Assembly (NCBI RefSeq): GCF_001027745.1
Contig: NZ_LECU01000006.1
Span: 248,001 to 312,000, forward strand
Source of the DNA: Pedobacter sp. BMA
GTDB taxonomy: Bacteria; Bacteroidota; Bacteroidia; Sphingobacteriales; Sphingobacteriaceae
Length of the DNA stretch: 64,000 nucleotides
Direction: 5' to 3'
Shown here: piece by piece, positions 37,097 to 44,478 of the stretch
Layout: every line of letters starts with the position of its first letter
Position numbering within the stretch: the first letter of the stretch is position 1
Program-made: the position numbers and the translations under genes
The notes under the pieces: generated by a model
Database searches by the model: none
Told to the model about the DNA's origin: nothing
The model's input: the letters and a program-made list of their open reading frames with translations, nothing else

Positions 37097-38044
37097 TTAT
37101 CTTTTTTTAAATGTAATGGTATTGCCTTGCTTAACATAAGCCAGGTTATTGGCGCTGGCTAAAATGTCGATGATTTCGCTAACCCGGTCGGTCGCTACAA
37201 ATCCTGCCGTAATCCTAAAATCTTTAATTGCCGGTTCATCAAATTTAAATTGCAGGTGATAGGTGCTGGCAATGGTTGCACATACATCAGTTAAACGTTC
37301 GTTGTTAAAGGCCAGGTTGCCGTGCTGCCAGGCCACAATTGTTTTGGCATCAATCACCTGTTTCAGCATGGTGCCATTCTGGCTGTCTACTGTTGCCACC
37401 TCATTGGGTAATAAAATTTCTTTTTTCGTGCCATCGCTGGTCGATACACTCACCTTCCCACGCGTTACGGCCACTTGTAATTCGCTGAGATAATGGTAAG
37501 CTTTGATGTTAAATGCGGTGCCCAACACCTGGGTATTGGTGTTTTTGGAGGTGACGATAAAAGGATGTTTGGTATCATGTTTTACCTCAAAATAGCCTTC
37601 TCCTTCCAGCAGGTACACCTGGCGGGTATGGTGGTTAAAACGGTTAGGATACCTGATGCGGCTTTGGGCATTCAGCAATACTTTCGAACCATCGGGAAGC
37701 GTAAGTTTGAGCTGCTGGTGTTCTCCTACCTGTTTTTCCACATAAACAACGGGGTCTACCACATCCCGAATTTCATTTCTAAATAATAATACCCCACCAA
37801 TGGTAATGAAAAGTACCGCAGCAACCCTGAGTATGGGCCATAGGTTTTTACCAGGCAGGAGTTGTTTATCGATACCCGATTTTATGCGTTTGCCTGTTTC
37901 CAACGCCTCTGCATCGGTCCACTGCCATTCATTGTGCTCTGCCTCACTATCGAACCATTCTTCGAGCAGCTGTTTTTCGGCATCCGTGCCTTGTCCGTTT
38001 TCGTAGCGTTCCAGTAAATCCTTTGCATCTTTTTTATCCATCAT
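37097..38044 (-). CDS. FecR family anti-sigma factor
   Basis: 315 residues. A short cytosolic N-terminus with sigma-binding helices (residues 1-80, DLLERYENGQGTDAEKQLLEEWFDSEAEHNEW), one TM segment at about 85-105 (LRVAAVLFITIGGVLLF), then the periplasmic FecR domain (LTLPDGSKVLLNAQSRIRYPNRF, VYLLEGEGYFEV, PFIVTSKNTNTQVLGTAFNIKAY) and a C-terminal DUF4974-like segment (VCATIASTYHLQFKFDE). It holds the ECF sigma factor inactive until the SusC STN domain signals. The sigma gene lies 75 bases upstream. Confidence 0.95.
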   Translation of the reverse strand: MMDKKDAKDLLERYENGQGTDAEKQLLEEWFDSEAEHNEWQWTDAEALETGKRIKSGIDKQLLPGKNLWPILRVAAVLFITIGGVLLFRNEIRDVVDPVVYVEKQVGEHQQLKLTLPDGSKVLLNAQSRIRYPNRFNHHTRQVYLLEGEGYFEVKHDTKHPFIVTSKNTNTQVLGTAFNIKAYHYLSELQVAVTRGKVSVSTSDGTKKEILLPNEVATVDSQNGTMLKQVIDAKTIVAWQHGNLAFNNERLTDVCATIASTYHLQFKFDEPAIKDFRITAGFVATDRVSEIIDILASANNLAYVKQGNTITFKKR

Positions 38045-38119
38045 TAAACAATATCGCCAAAAGTGGCTGGAGGTAGTAGGTGTTTTAAAAATAATTTTTG
38101 GGCTGTAGGGTTTCGGCTA

Positions 38120-38725
38120 TTATCGCCATAGCAACCAGCAGGTAAACAGCAAACCGGCCGCGCACAAGGTATCTTTATTCAGCACCAGTTTAAAATGTTT
38201 CAATGCATTGTTGATTTGCTTTTTTACAGTTTTATCCGAGATACTGAGTTTTTCCGAAATCTCTTTATGGCTGAGCTGATCGTGCCTGCTGAGAATAAAG
38301 ACGTCGCGCATTTTTGCCGGTAACTGTTCAACTTCCCTGTTAATAATGGCGTTTAATTCTTTAGCGTCGATGGCCTCATTCAGGGTATCCTGGCGGGTAG
38401 TGAGGTGCCTGATCAGGCTTTCCACATGCTTTCCCTTTTTGAGTTCGCCCTGCACGTGGCTTATTCCTTTGAACCTGGCCGCGGTAAAGAGGTAGCCCGA
38501 CAGGGAGGTTTGTCCTGAAATATCGCCTCTGCGGTTCCATAGCGAAATAAAGATATCCTGAACAATGTCTTCTGCGGCGGGCTTATCGCGGATTACTTTG
38601 ACCACATATAGAAACAGGCGCTGCCAGTATCGGTCGTAAATTTCGTCGAAAGCAAGCCGATCTCCCCGGCATAACCGCTCAAAAAGTACCTTTTCATCCA
38701 GGATCAATGATTGCTGATTAGCCAT
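38120..38725 (-). CDS. ECF RNA polymerase sigma factor (FecI-like)
   Basis: 201 residues. Region 2 spans about 24-90 (FDEIYDRYWQRLFLYVVKVIRDKPAAEDIVQDIFISLWNRR) and region 4 about 130-180 (LPAKMRDVFILSRHDQLSHKEISEKLSISDKTVKKQINNAL). A hydrophobic tail (CAAGLLFTCWLLW) follows, as in many Bacteroidota ECF proteins. It directs transcription of the downstream susCD operon when freed from FecR. A TAAATTTG -7 box stands about 10 bases before the ATG. Confidence 0.95.
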   Translation of the reverse strand: MANQQSLILDEKVLFERLCRGDRLAFDEIYDRYWQRLFLYVVKVIRDKPAAEDIVQDIFISLWNRRGDISGQTSLSGYLFTAARFKGISHVQGELKKGKHVESLIRHLTTRQDTLNEAIDAKELNAIINREVEQLPAKMRDVFILSRHDQLSHKEISEKLSISDKTVKKQINNALKHFKLVLNKDTLCAAGLLFTCWLLWR

Positions 38726-38733
38726 AATTTTTT

Positions 38734-38741
38734 CAAATTTA
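38734..38741 (-). promoter_or_regulatory. -7 element of the sigma factor gene
   Basis: On the minus strand TAAATTTG fits TAnnTTTG, ending nine bases before the ATG; the transcript would have almost no leader. Confidence 0.5.
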
Positions 38742-38787
38742 GCTAAGCCAGGTTAAGTTAAAGTTTCGTCAGGATTAAGGTGAAAAC

Positions 38788-38875
38788 TACTTCACTAAAG
38801 CAGCCAACACATTTTTGAGTTCGTTGCTTCTCAAATCAAGCTTAAAGATCTTACCATCGGGTGCAATTGAAAAGG
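38788..38875 (-). pseudogene. 3' remnant of a TlpA/AhpC-type thioredoxin gene
   Basis: Reading leftward, the codons give SFSIAPDGKIFKLDLRSNE then LKNVLAALVK and a stop. This is the usual end of thiol-disulfide oxidoreductases (xxPDGKIxxxxLRGxxLxxxLxxL). Upstream the frame is broken. A second worn copy is at 43971-44035. Confidence 0.6.
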
Positions 38876-38981
38876 ATGTAAGATAGGAGAGTACGCGATA
38901 TCCTTTAAACTTTTTAAATTAGCTTTTGTATTTCAGCCTTAGAGGATAACGACAAATGATATTAGATTAATTTTATTTCGA

Positions 38982-38989
38982 TATATTTG
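38982..38989 (+). promoter_or_regulatory. -7 element of the metalloprotease-like lipoprotein gene
   Basis: TATATTTG followed by C, a perfect TAnnTTTG. It lies 42 bases before ATG 39032 and over the alternative ATG at 38987, which decides the start. Confidence 0.6.
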
Positions 38990-39031
38990 CCTTGCTCAAG
39001 TCACGTTCCTCATTTATTGTCTAAATTAACT

Positions 39032-40399
39032 ATGAAAAATTCAATCTCTCAAGCGGGAATTACCTGCATTATTCTATTAAACATCTGTTTTGTATTTGCT
39101 TCCTGCAAAAAAAATGAACGATCGATATCTGATATTGATGTTATCTCTAATGCTAAAAACTGGTTTCTTAAGGAAAAAAACATTGATTATATACCTAGTT
39201 GGGACAAGGCTGAAATATTAAGAGAGAACAAAGTAAATTACTTAATTTTACCGTCCAACTTCAACCTTGAATCAGCCACAAACCAAGTATTGTCTCGATT
39301 AGTTATAGCGGATTCCATGGGTATTTATTCAGCAAAGTTGATCGAGATAATAAATGGAGACCTTCCTGAATCAACCAAAGACCTAGTATCGATATCATTG
39401 GGTCGAAAACATCTACAAAATTCTGGCAGTTATTTCTCTGGTAACGTCCTTATATTGGATCAGAGGCATAGGTTTCTTGAAGGAGAAAGATTCCAAGATG
39501 GTTTGGTTGTTTCAAATATCGGCATAAAGTTTTCTCAGGACGGTAGAAACGGAAACAATATTAAAGACAGGTTGTTAATGATCTTGCAACCTCCACCAGA
39601 TGTTCCGATATCACCGGTATGTACCGATTGGTATTGGACAACTTGGACTGCTGATGGGGTTGTCATCTCTGAAGTATATCTATATACCACTTGCTCAGGA
39701 AATACCACATATGGTGGAGGTTCACCTGGTACAGGCGGAGACACAAACCTCTACAGAGATACTACAATGACTCCTGCATTTGTTAAGAATGCAAAAGCAA
39801 TGTGTGCATTATCCCGCCTAATGGAGAACAATTTTTTCAAGGCGACACTAAATAACTTCATTGGTGAAACAAAGAATATTGACTTAACCTTTAAATTGGG
39901 TTATATTGATCAAGAATCAGGCTTCACTACCCCAGGAAATACATTAGTGAGGCCATCTTCATGGAATTCAAAGAACATAGATATTATCATCGCATCAAAT
40001 GTTATCGATAGCTTATCCAGTATCCAAGTGGCAATAACATTATTACATGAGGGTATTCATGCGGAGATATATAGAAAATTATTATCTATAAATGGCCCAG
40101 GCAATTTGAATAATCAAAATTTTCCGTCAATGTTTAATTTGTATCAACAATACTCAATTTCTAGAGGATTTAGTCATGAATATATGGCAAATTATTACGT
40201 TGATATAATGGCAAATGCAATTAAAGAATATGATAAAAGTAGATTCGATATTGATTACTATAAAGCAATTGCGTGGAATGGTCTGAAAGGAACGAATTAT
40301 TATGAGACCTCGTTGACTACACAACAAAAAAACGAGATCGAAACTAAAAAAAATAGTTTATTAGCGAATAGAAATAAACAAGCGTGCAATGACTTATAA
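39032..40399 (+). CDS. Lipoprotein with HExxH motif, putative zinc metalloprotease
   Basis: 455 residues from ATG 39032. A lipoprotein signal ends FASC-KK with Cys at about 25. The first half is not recognised (DVISNAKNWFLKEKNIDYIPSWDKAEIL), followed by a Gly/Thr/Ser-rich linker (TYGGGSPGTGGDTN). The C-terminal domain contains LLHEGIHAEIYRK, with HExxH at residues 339-343, and FSHEYMANYYVDIMA downstream, where a third ligand could lie. That suggests an envelope zincin; activity is inference. The upstream promoter and a closely coupled downstream gene (11-base overlap) form a two-gene unit. Confidence 0.7.
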   Translation: MKNSISQAGITCIILLNICFVFASCKKNERSISDIDVISNAKNWFLKEKNIDYIPSWDKAEILRENKVNYLILPSNFNLESATNQVLSRLVIADSMGIYSAKLIEIINGDLPESTKDLVSISLGRKHLQNSGSYFSGNVLILDQRHRFLEGERFQDGLVVSNIGIKFSQDGRNGNNIKDRLLMILQPPPDVPISPVCTDWYWTTWTADGVVISEVYLYTTCSGNTTYGGGSPGTGGDTNLYRDTTMTPAFVKNAKAMCALSRLMENNFFKATLNNFIGETKNIDLTFKLGYIDQESGFTTPGNTLVRPSSWNSKNIDIIIASNVIDSLSSIQVAITLLHEGIHAEIYRKLLSINGPGNLNNQNFPSMFNLYQQYSISRGFSHEYMANYYVDIMANAIKEYDKSRFDIDYYKAIAWNGLKGTNYYETSLTTQQKNEIETKKNSLLANRNKQACNDL

Positions 40400-40898
40400 A
40401 ATTGATAAAAAATGGCTGGTAACGTTAATTGGTTTCTTCTCTTGCGGATTAGTATTTGGGCAAAGTAAAATCAAGCCAGATTTATATTTATACTTCAAAC
40501 CCGACTCATTAAATAAAATATATAAATCGGACCTAACGTGCCGGAATTCTGATAGTAGAAATGATCAGCAATCATCTGAGGCCAAACATATATACCATTA
40601 TTCCTATGTCAGTAATGATGGTAAGAAAGAATATTCATACGAGTTGCTATCCAGTTCACCTCAAGATCATTCATTCATCACTGACAAATCAATCTTCATT
40701 AAAAAGCACATCGTTCCCTACCAAAATCTGGAGAAAATAAAGGGTTTCATAGCAGATAGTTGGGACAGCAAGGTTTTTCCATATCGAAAGGTTTTTATTG
40801 TAGAAAAAATAAGTAAAGACAAATTTAAAGTGATACAGGTTCAACTGTATTTTCCTTTCAGTTCCGAAGGTGTCAGGATTAAACAATTACAGAAGTAA
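40389..40898 (+). CDS. Secreted protein of unknown function
   Basis: 169 residues with a signal peptide (1-24, ending GLVFGQ). Beta-rich mature part with many Lys, Ser and Tyr residues (HIYHYSYVSNDGKKEYSYEL). No family recognised. The start codon lies inside the end of the putative metalloprotease gene (11-base overlap), so the two are translationally linked and may act together, for example as enzyme and accessory or inhibitor; this is speculation. Confidence 0.65.
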   Translation: MTYKIDKKWLVTLIGFFSCGLVFGQSKIKPDLYLYFKPDSLNKIYKSDLTCRNSDSRNDQQSSEAKHIYHYSYVSNDGKKEYSYELLSSSPQDHSFITDKSIFIKKHIVPYQNLEKIKGFIADSWDSKVFPYRKVFIVEKISKDKFKVIQVQLYFPFSSEGVRIKQLQK

Positions 40899-40977
40899 TA
40901 CCCATCGATAAAATCTTACGCATCTTTTTCTATTAAGCGTAGGGTATAATAAGTGTTGATGAAATATTTACTAATTG

Positions 40978-41652
40978 CTATTTCGTACCTAAAGAACGGT
41001 ATTTATTGATGAGTAAAGTGATCATTGTGGCATGATATAATTCTTCAACATTAGGATAAGTCTGTAACATGAAATAAGGATTACCATAATGATATACCCG
41101 ATACTGAACTGGTGTTCGTAACTAGTAAACATACAGTACTCCATCAGTTATTTCACGTGATGTAGTAAAGACTTGTAATGTTGCGGTATCTATTATGTAA
41201 TCTGAAAGCTGCGCCTTCAAGTCACTTTCTGGCGGAAGGGTAAGTATTTTTTCGCTATTCAGCAGATACCAGAGTGGCGTTAGCTTTTCCTGGTCTACAG
41301 GTTTCTCTCCAAATCGCCTGGTGTTATTCACAATATTAGTTTCAGCGAAACGCCGGGCCGACCATTTACCCCCGGCATAGCGTAAGACAAAAACTTGGTA
41401 AGACATCGGGAGCTCCCATAATCTAAATTCAAAATCGTAGGATTTATCTAATTTAAAGGCTGAATCAATTTGATAATTGAGTTCTACAACCTCGGCTATC
41501 GTTGTGCCGCCAGGTTTCAAAGAACTAAAATCCGGTGTTGGAAATGTGGAAAGCCTGATGTCAAATACGCTATTGGTTTTCTTATCCTGGCCATATCCTT
41601 TTTGAAAAGCAATAAGCGATAATATTAGGAAAAACGTGAGGTTAAATTTCAT
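40978..41652 (-). pseudogene. Secreted protein gene interrupted by an amber codon
   Basis: From ATG 41652 the frame gives a 176-residue protein with a signal peptide (MKFNLTFFLILSLIAFQKGYG) and a beta-rich body (FRLWELPMSYQVFVLRYAGGKWSARRF), ending REITDGVLYVY at a TAG at 41122-41124. The same frame then stays open for 47 more codons (LRTPVQYRVYHYGNPYF..., ending NKYRSLGTK) to a second TAG. The extension looks like real protein, so the first stop is probably a nonsense mutation that removed the C-terminus. Family not recognised. Confidence 0.55.
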
Positions 41653-41913
41653 GATGAAAACGTAGCTTAGGTTAAGCAATTTACTGATTTCTATTTAATG
41701 TGAGCTCCCAACTTACTCCTCCGGCTCACGTCCATCGGAAGAGCACCCATCTTATACTTGATGGAAAGAAGCAAACCCGAACACACTGAAAGCATATCTG
41801 CCTAAATGATAAAAATAATCAGGTGCAGATTCAACTTGCATGCTTCCGGAAGTAGTCTCCAGTTTGTTTTATCGACGAGCTTGATTAAATTGCGGCCAGT
41901 TAAAAAATAAATC

Positions 41914-42501
41914 ATGTCAGGTTTTGCAGCACTTTTCGATTACATTGAGGAAGTTTCAGGAAAATTCCTGTCAGAAGACGATAAGAAGTTATTGATGATG
42001 CATTTCAAACCTAAAAGGTTAAGAAAGCGGCAATACTTTCTTCAGGAGGGTGATGTTTGCAAGTATACCGGATTTATTGTCAAAGGTTCAGCCCGGACTT
42101 TCACGGTAGATGAGAAAGGGCATTAGCATATTCTGAAATTAAGTATCGAAAAATGGTGGCTAACCGATTTTGAAAGCTACTACCAGTTGGTGCCTAGCCG
42201 GTTCAACATACAGGCGATCGAGGATATGGAAATCCTTCAGATCACGAATGCGCTTGTTGAAGAATTTATTAAGCCCATTCCTGCATTTTCTGCTATGCAA
42301 AATGTAATTAGTCAAAATTACAGCATTGCAGCACAAAAAAGGATGCAATCTGCCATAAGCCATTCTGCCGAAGAACGCTTCCACGAATTACTAAATGAAT
42401 ACCCACACTTTCTACAGCGGTTCCCTTTAAACATGATTGCTTCATACCTGGGCATATCGCCCGAAACCTTAAGCAGAATAAGAAAAAACTCCCTCAAGTA
42501 G
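41914..42501 (+). pseudogene. Crp/Fnr-type regulator with in-frame amber codon
   Basis: The frame gives a cyclic-nucleotide-binding-like domain (FKPKRLRKRQYFLQEGDVCKYTGFIVKGSARTFTVDEKG-H), then TAG at 42124-42126, then continues unbroken: HILKLSIEKWWLTDFESYYQ and on to the DNA-binding end FPLNMIASYLGISPETLSRIRK. A full product would be 195 residues, the normal length for this Bacteroidota group. The amber codon falls within a beta hairpin that is usually conserved. Translation would stop after 70 residues unless suppressed. The intact C-terminus suggests a recent event or a base-call error. Confidence 0.8.
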
Positions 42502-42502
42502 A

Positions 42503-42516
42503 TTGATTTTTATCAA
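42503..42516. promoter_or_regulatory. Fnr-type box TTGAT-N4-ATCAA
   Basis: TTGAT-TTTT-ATCAA is an exact match to the Fnr consensus, starting right after the Crp-type gene's stop and 80 bases before the SDR gene. Confidence 0.55.
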
Positions 42517-42526
42517 GTGTATTTGG

Positions 42527-42538
42527 TGACTTAAGTCA
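42527..42538. promoter_or_regulatory. 12-bp palindrome TGACTTAAGTCA
   Basis: A perfect palindrome 10 bases after the Fnr-type box and 58 bases before the SDR start; possibly a second operator. Confidence 0.4.
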
Positions 42539-42595
42539 AGGTGCAGGCCCTTATCAGGCTTCATCTTTGCCTATGTTAATTAAGTCATAAAAATC

Positions 42596-43465
42596 ATGAA
42601 TAAATTGAAAAACAAAGTTACGGTTATTACAGGCGGTAACAGTGGTATAGGTTTTGGAATTGCAGCGGCATTTAAAAGCGATGGTGCAACCGGAGCCATT
42701 GTTGGAAGAAATGCTGAAACGCTGGCTGATGCAGCCGCACAGCTTGGCGACGATTTTATAGCCATCAATGCTGATGTCACTCACACAGCCACTCTACAGG
42801 ATGTATTTATAGAAACCGCTGAAAAATTTGGGAAAATAGATGTGCTGGTTGCAAATGCTGGTGCCGGAACAACCGGAACTGTAGAAAGTACTACCGAAGC
42901 TGAGTACAACCAAACCATGGATCTGAACCTGAAAAGCGTTTATTTCACTGTACAAAAAGCCTTGCCTTATATGAATGATGGCGGCTCCATTATTCTGATC
43001 GGATCAAATGCAGCTCATCGTGCTTATCCATCATTCGGGTTATACGGTGCTGCAAAAGCGGCAGTAATTTATCTGGCAAGAGCGCTATCAAATGATCTGC
43101 TGGACAAAAACATCAGGGTCAATGTAATCACACCTGGTACAACTCCATCATTCGGGTTATACGGTGCTGCAAAAGCGGCAGTAATTTATCTGGCAAGAGC
43201 GCTATCAAATGATCTGCTGGACAAAAACATCAGGGTCAATGTAATCACACCTGGTACAACTGAAACACCTGCATTCGAAAAGTTTGTGCCGGCCGAACAG
43301 ATTGAAGCCATCAAAAAACATTTTGCAAGTGTTATGCCAACAGGCAGAATAGGGCAGCCATCTGACATTGGTAAAACTGCAGTTTTTTTAGCGTCTGATG
43401 ATTCTTCTTTCCTGTTAGGTAGCGAAATTCTGGTTGATGGCGGCATGACCTATTTATCCAGATAA
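42596..43465 (+). CDS. Short-chain dehydrogenase with internal 39-residue duplication
   Basis: 289 residues; typical SDRs of this type have about 250. Cofactor motif GGNSGIG near residue 15, NAGAG near 86 and the catalytic Ser of ILIGSNAA are present. The segment PSFGLYGAAKAAVIYL...ITPGTT, holding the catalytic YxxxK, occurs twice in a row without any difference (117-bp tandem repeat, 43028-43144 and 43145-43261). The end (GRIGQPSDIGKTAVFLASDD...EILVDGG) is normal. An extra copy of helix alpha-F and its strand should disturb the fold, so the enzyme is probably inactive or the duplication is an assembly artefact. It follows the broken Crp-type gene, a common regulator/SDR pairing. Confidence 0.85.
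   Translation: MNKLKNKVTVITGGNSGIGFGIAAAFKSDGATGAIVGRNAETLADAAAQLGDDFIAINADVTHTATLQDVFIETAEKFGKIDVLVANAGAGTTGTVESTTEAEYNQTMDLNLKSVYFTVQKALPYMNDGGSIILIGSNAAHRAYPSFGLYGAAKAAVIYLARALSNDLLDKNIRVNVITPGTTPSFGLYGAAKAAVIYLARALSNDLLDKNIRVNVITPGTTETPAFEKFVPAEQIEAIKKHFASVMPTGRIGQPSDIGKTAVFLASDDSSFLLGSEILVDGGMTYLSR
43028..43261 (+). repeat. Perfect 117-bp tandem duplication inside the SDR gene
   Basis: Two identical in-frame units (43028-43144 and 43145-43261). Because 117 is a multiple of three the frame is kept. Confidence 0.95.
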
Positions 43466-43523
43466 TCACACGCTTTACCGTGTGGATTTAACAACATCTA
43501 TTTAATATTTATACGTATTCAAA

Positions 43524-43748
43524 ATGAACAGATTAGAAAATAAAGTGGCAGTGGTTACCGGTGCCTCAAAAGGTATTGGTGCTGCTATTGCAAAACATTT
43601 TGCTGCCGAAGGGGCAAAAGTTGTAGTGAATTATGCATCAAGTAAAGAAAGTGCATCGCTGGTGGTAAAAGTCTTTCTTGCTTCAGATGAGGCAGCCTGG
43701 ATTACCGGTGAGCAGATTAGCGTGTCAGGTGGAATGTATGGTTTTTAA
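43524..43748 (+). pseudogene. Short-chain dehydrogenase with large internal deletion
   Basis: 74 residues. The first 47 or so are a normal SDR start ([39 protein letters not shown]), then the frame jumps at SLVVKV directly to the SDR C-terminus ([24 protein letters not shown]). About 170 residues, including the catalytic Ser, Tyr and Lys, are missing, in frame. It cannot be an active dehydrogenase. It stands next to the SDR with the tandem duplication. Confidence 0.85.
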
Positions 43749-43785
43749 GCAACCAGGCCCACCCGGCAGCAATAATATCCGTTTT

Positions 43786-43945
43786 ATTCCATTCCATCAT
43801 CTCCACTTCGCCCACCAAACCACTGTCAGGATGTTACTTCACGATACCTTTCGGCCATATGCGCCGCAGGCTTTCGCTGTAGTTGCTATCCTGACTAAAT
43901 ATAGTCCATTGTTGCGCTGCGGCTACTTCGCTCTTCCCCTCTGTG
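43786..43945 (-). pseudogene. Fragment of the u-spanin-like lipoprotein gene (decayed copy)
   Basis: About 150 bases resemble 50010-50152 inside the intact lipoprotein gene: CCATCATCTCCACTTC, TTTCGGCCATAT and ATAGTCCATTG-TGCGCTGCGG are shared in order. The reading frame is broken and both ends of the gene are missing. Confidence 0.7.
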
Positions 43946-43970
43946 ACTAGAACATAGCCAGACTAAAAAA

Positions 43971-44035
43971 CTACTACACCAAAGCAGCTAATACATTTTT
44001 GCGTTCGTTGCTTCTCAAATGAAGTTTAATACCTT
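43971..44035 (-). pseudogene. Second 3' remnant of the TlpA/AhpC-type gene
   Basis: Gives LHLRSNERKNVLAALV and two successive TAG stops; clearly the same ending as the remnant at 38788-38875 but more diverged. Confidence 0.55.
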
Positions 44036-44049
44036 GTCTATTGGAATAA

Positions 44050-44250
44050 ACTATTCACTGATTAAAATAGATCGTCCTCAGCGTCTCCTTGAGGATTGTT
44101 ATCATCTGGAAGTTGGTTAGCCAATGCTAGTGCTATTTCTAATTTTAATTCCTCCTGGTAATCATGCTGTAGTATTGCGACTTCGCTTTTATCCAACAAC
44201 TGAGGGACATTGATGTCCTTCAGTTGTGAGATGACAATAAAAGCTGATGA
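44050..44250 (-). pseudogene. Coding-like remnant without start
   Basis: One minus-strand frame is open for about 66 codons and reads like the end of a protein (SAFIVISQLKDINVPQLL..., LANQLPDDNNPQGDAEDDLF, stop), but a TGA lies just upstream and no start codon is present. Source gene unknown. Confidence 0.35.
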
Positions 44251-44312
44251 AAAATTACTGTTTCATAATTACAAACATTATTTATTGATTATTAAAATAA
44301 TTTCAACGTAAC

Positions 44313-44466
44313 ACAATAAAGCCTGTTTTCCGGCGTATTATATATCGAGAGCGTTAATTTAGATAGACGGGAATTGTCCATAGTGATAATTCCCGTTTTC
44401 TTTTGTATCTTAATTTCATTGGTTTCCCTGCAGAAAGCGGAGAGGCAATGAAATTACCTCAAAGCG
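44313..44466 (+). repeat. Dispersed hairpin-bearing repeat, copy C (longest)
   Basis: The left 94 bases match copy A; from 44363 on it matches copy B. It contains hairpin 1 (ACGGGAAT 44367-44374 / ATTCCCGT 44389-44396) and, downstream, hairpin 2 (AATTTCATTG / CAATGAAATT) enclosing CTGCAGAAAGCGGAGAGG. It ends about 12 bases before the ATG at 44479, so it forms the leader of the erythromycin-esterase-like gene. Confidence 0.85.
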
Positions 44467-44478
44467 CTTTTTATCTAA

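Noticed and set aside
41691..41795. 34-codon minus-strand ORF (MLSVCSGLLLSIKYKMG...)
   Set aside because: It has a start and stop but no supporting context beyond lying upstream of a decayed gene; chance ORFs of this size are common.
40978..42126. Recoding of TAG as a sense codon
   Set aside because: Many genes in the window end in TAG without continuing open frames (for example metG), so two amber-interrupted genes in a decayed zone are better explained by mutation.
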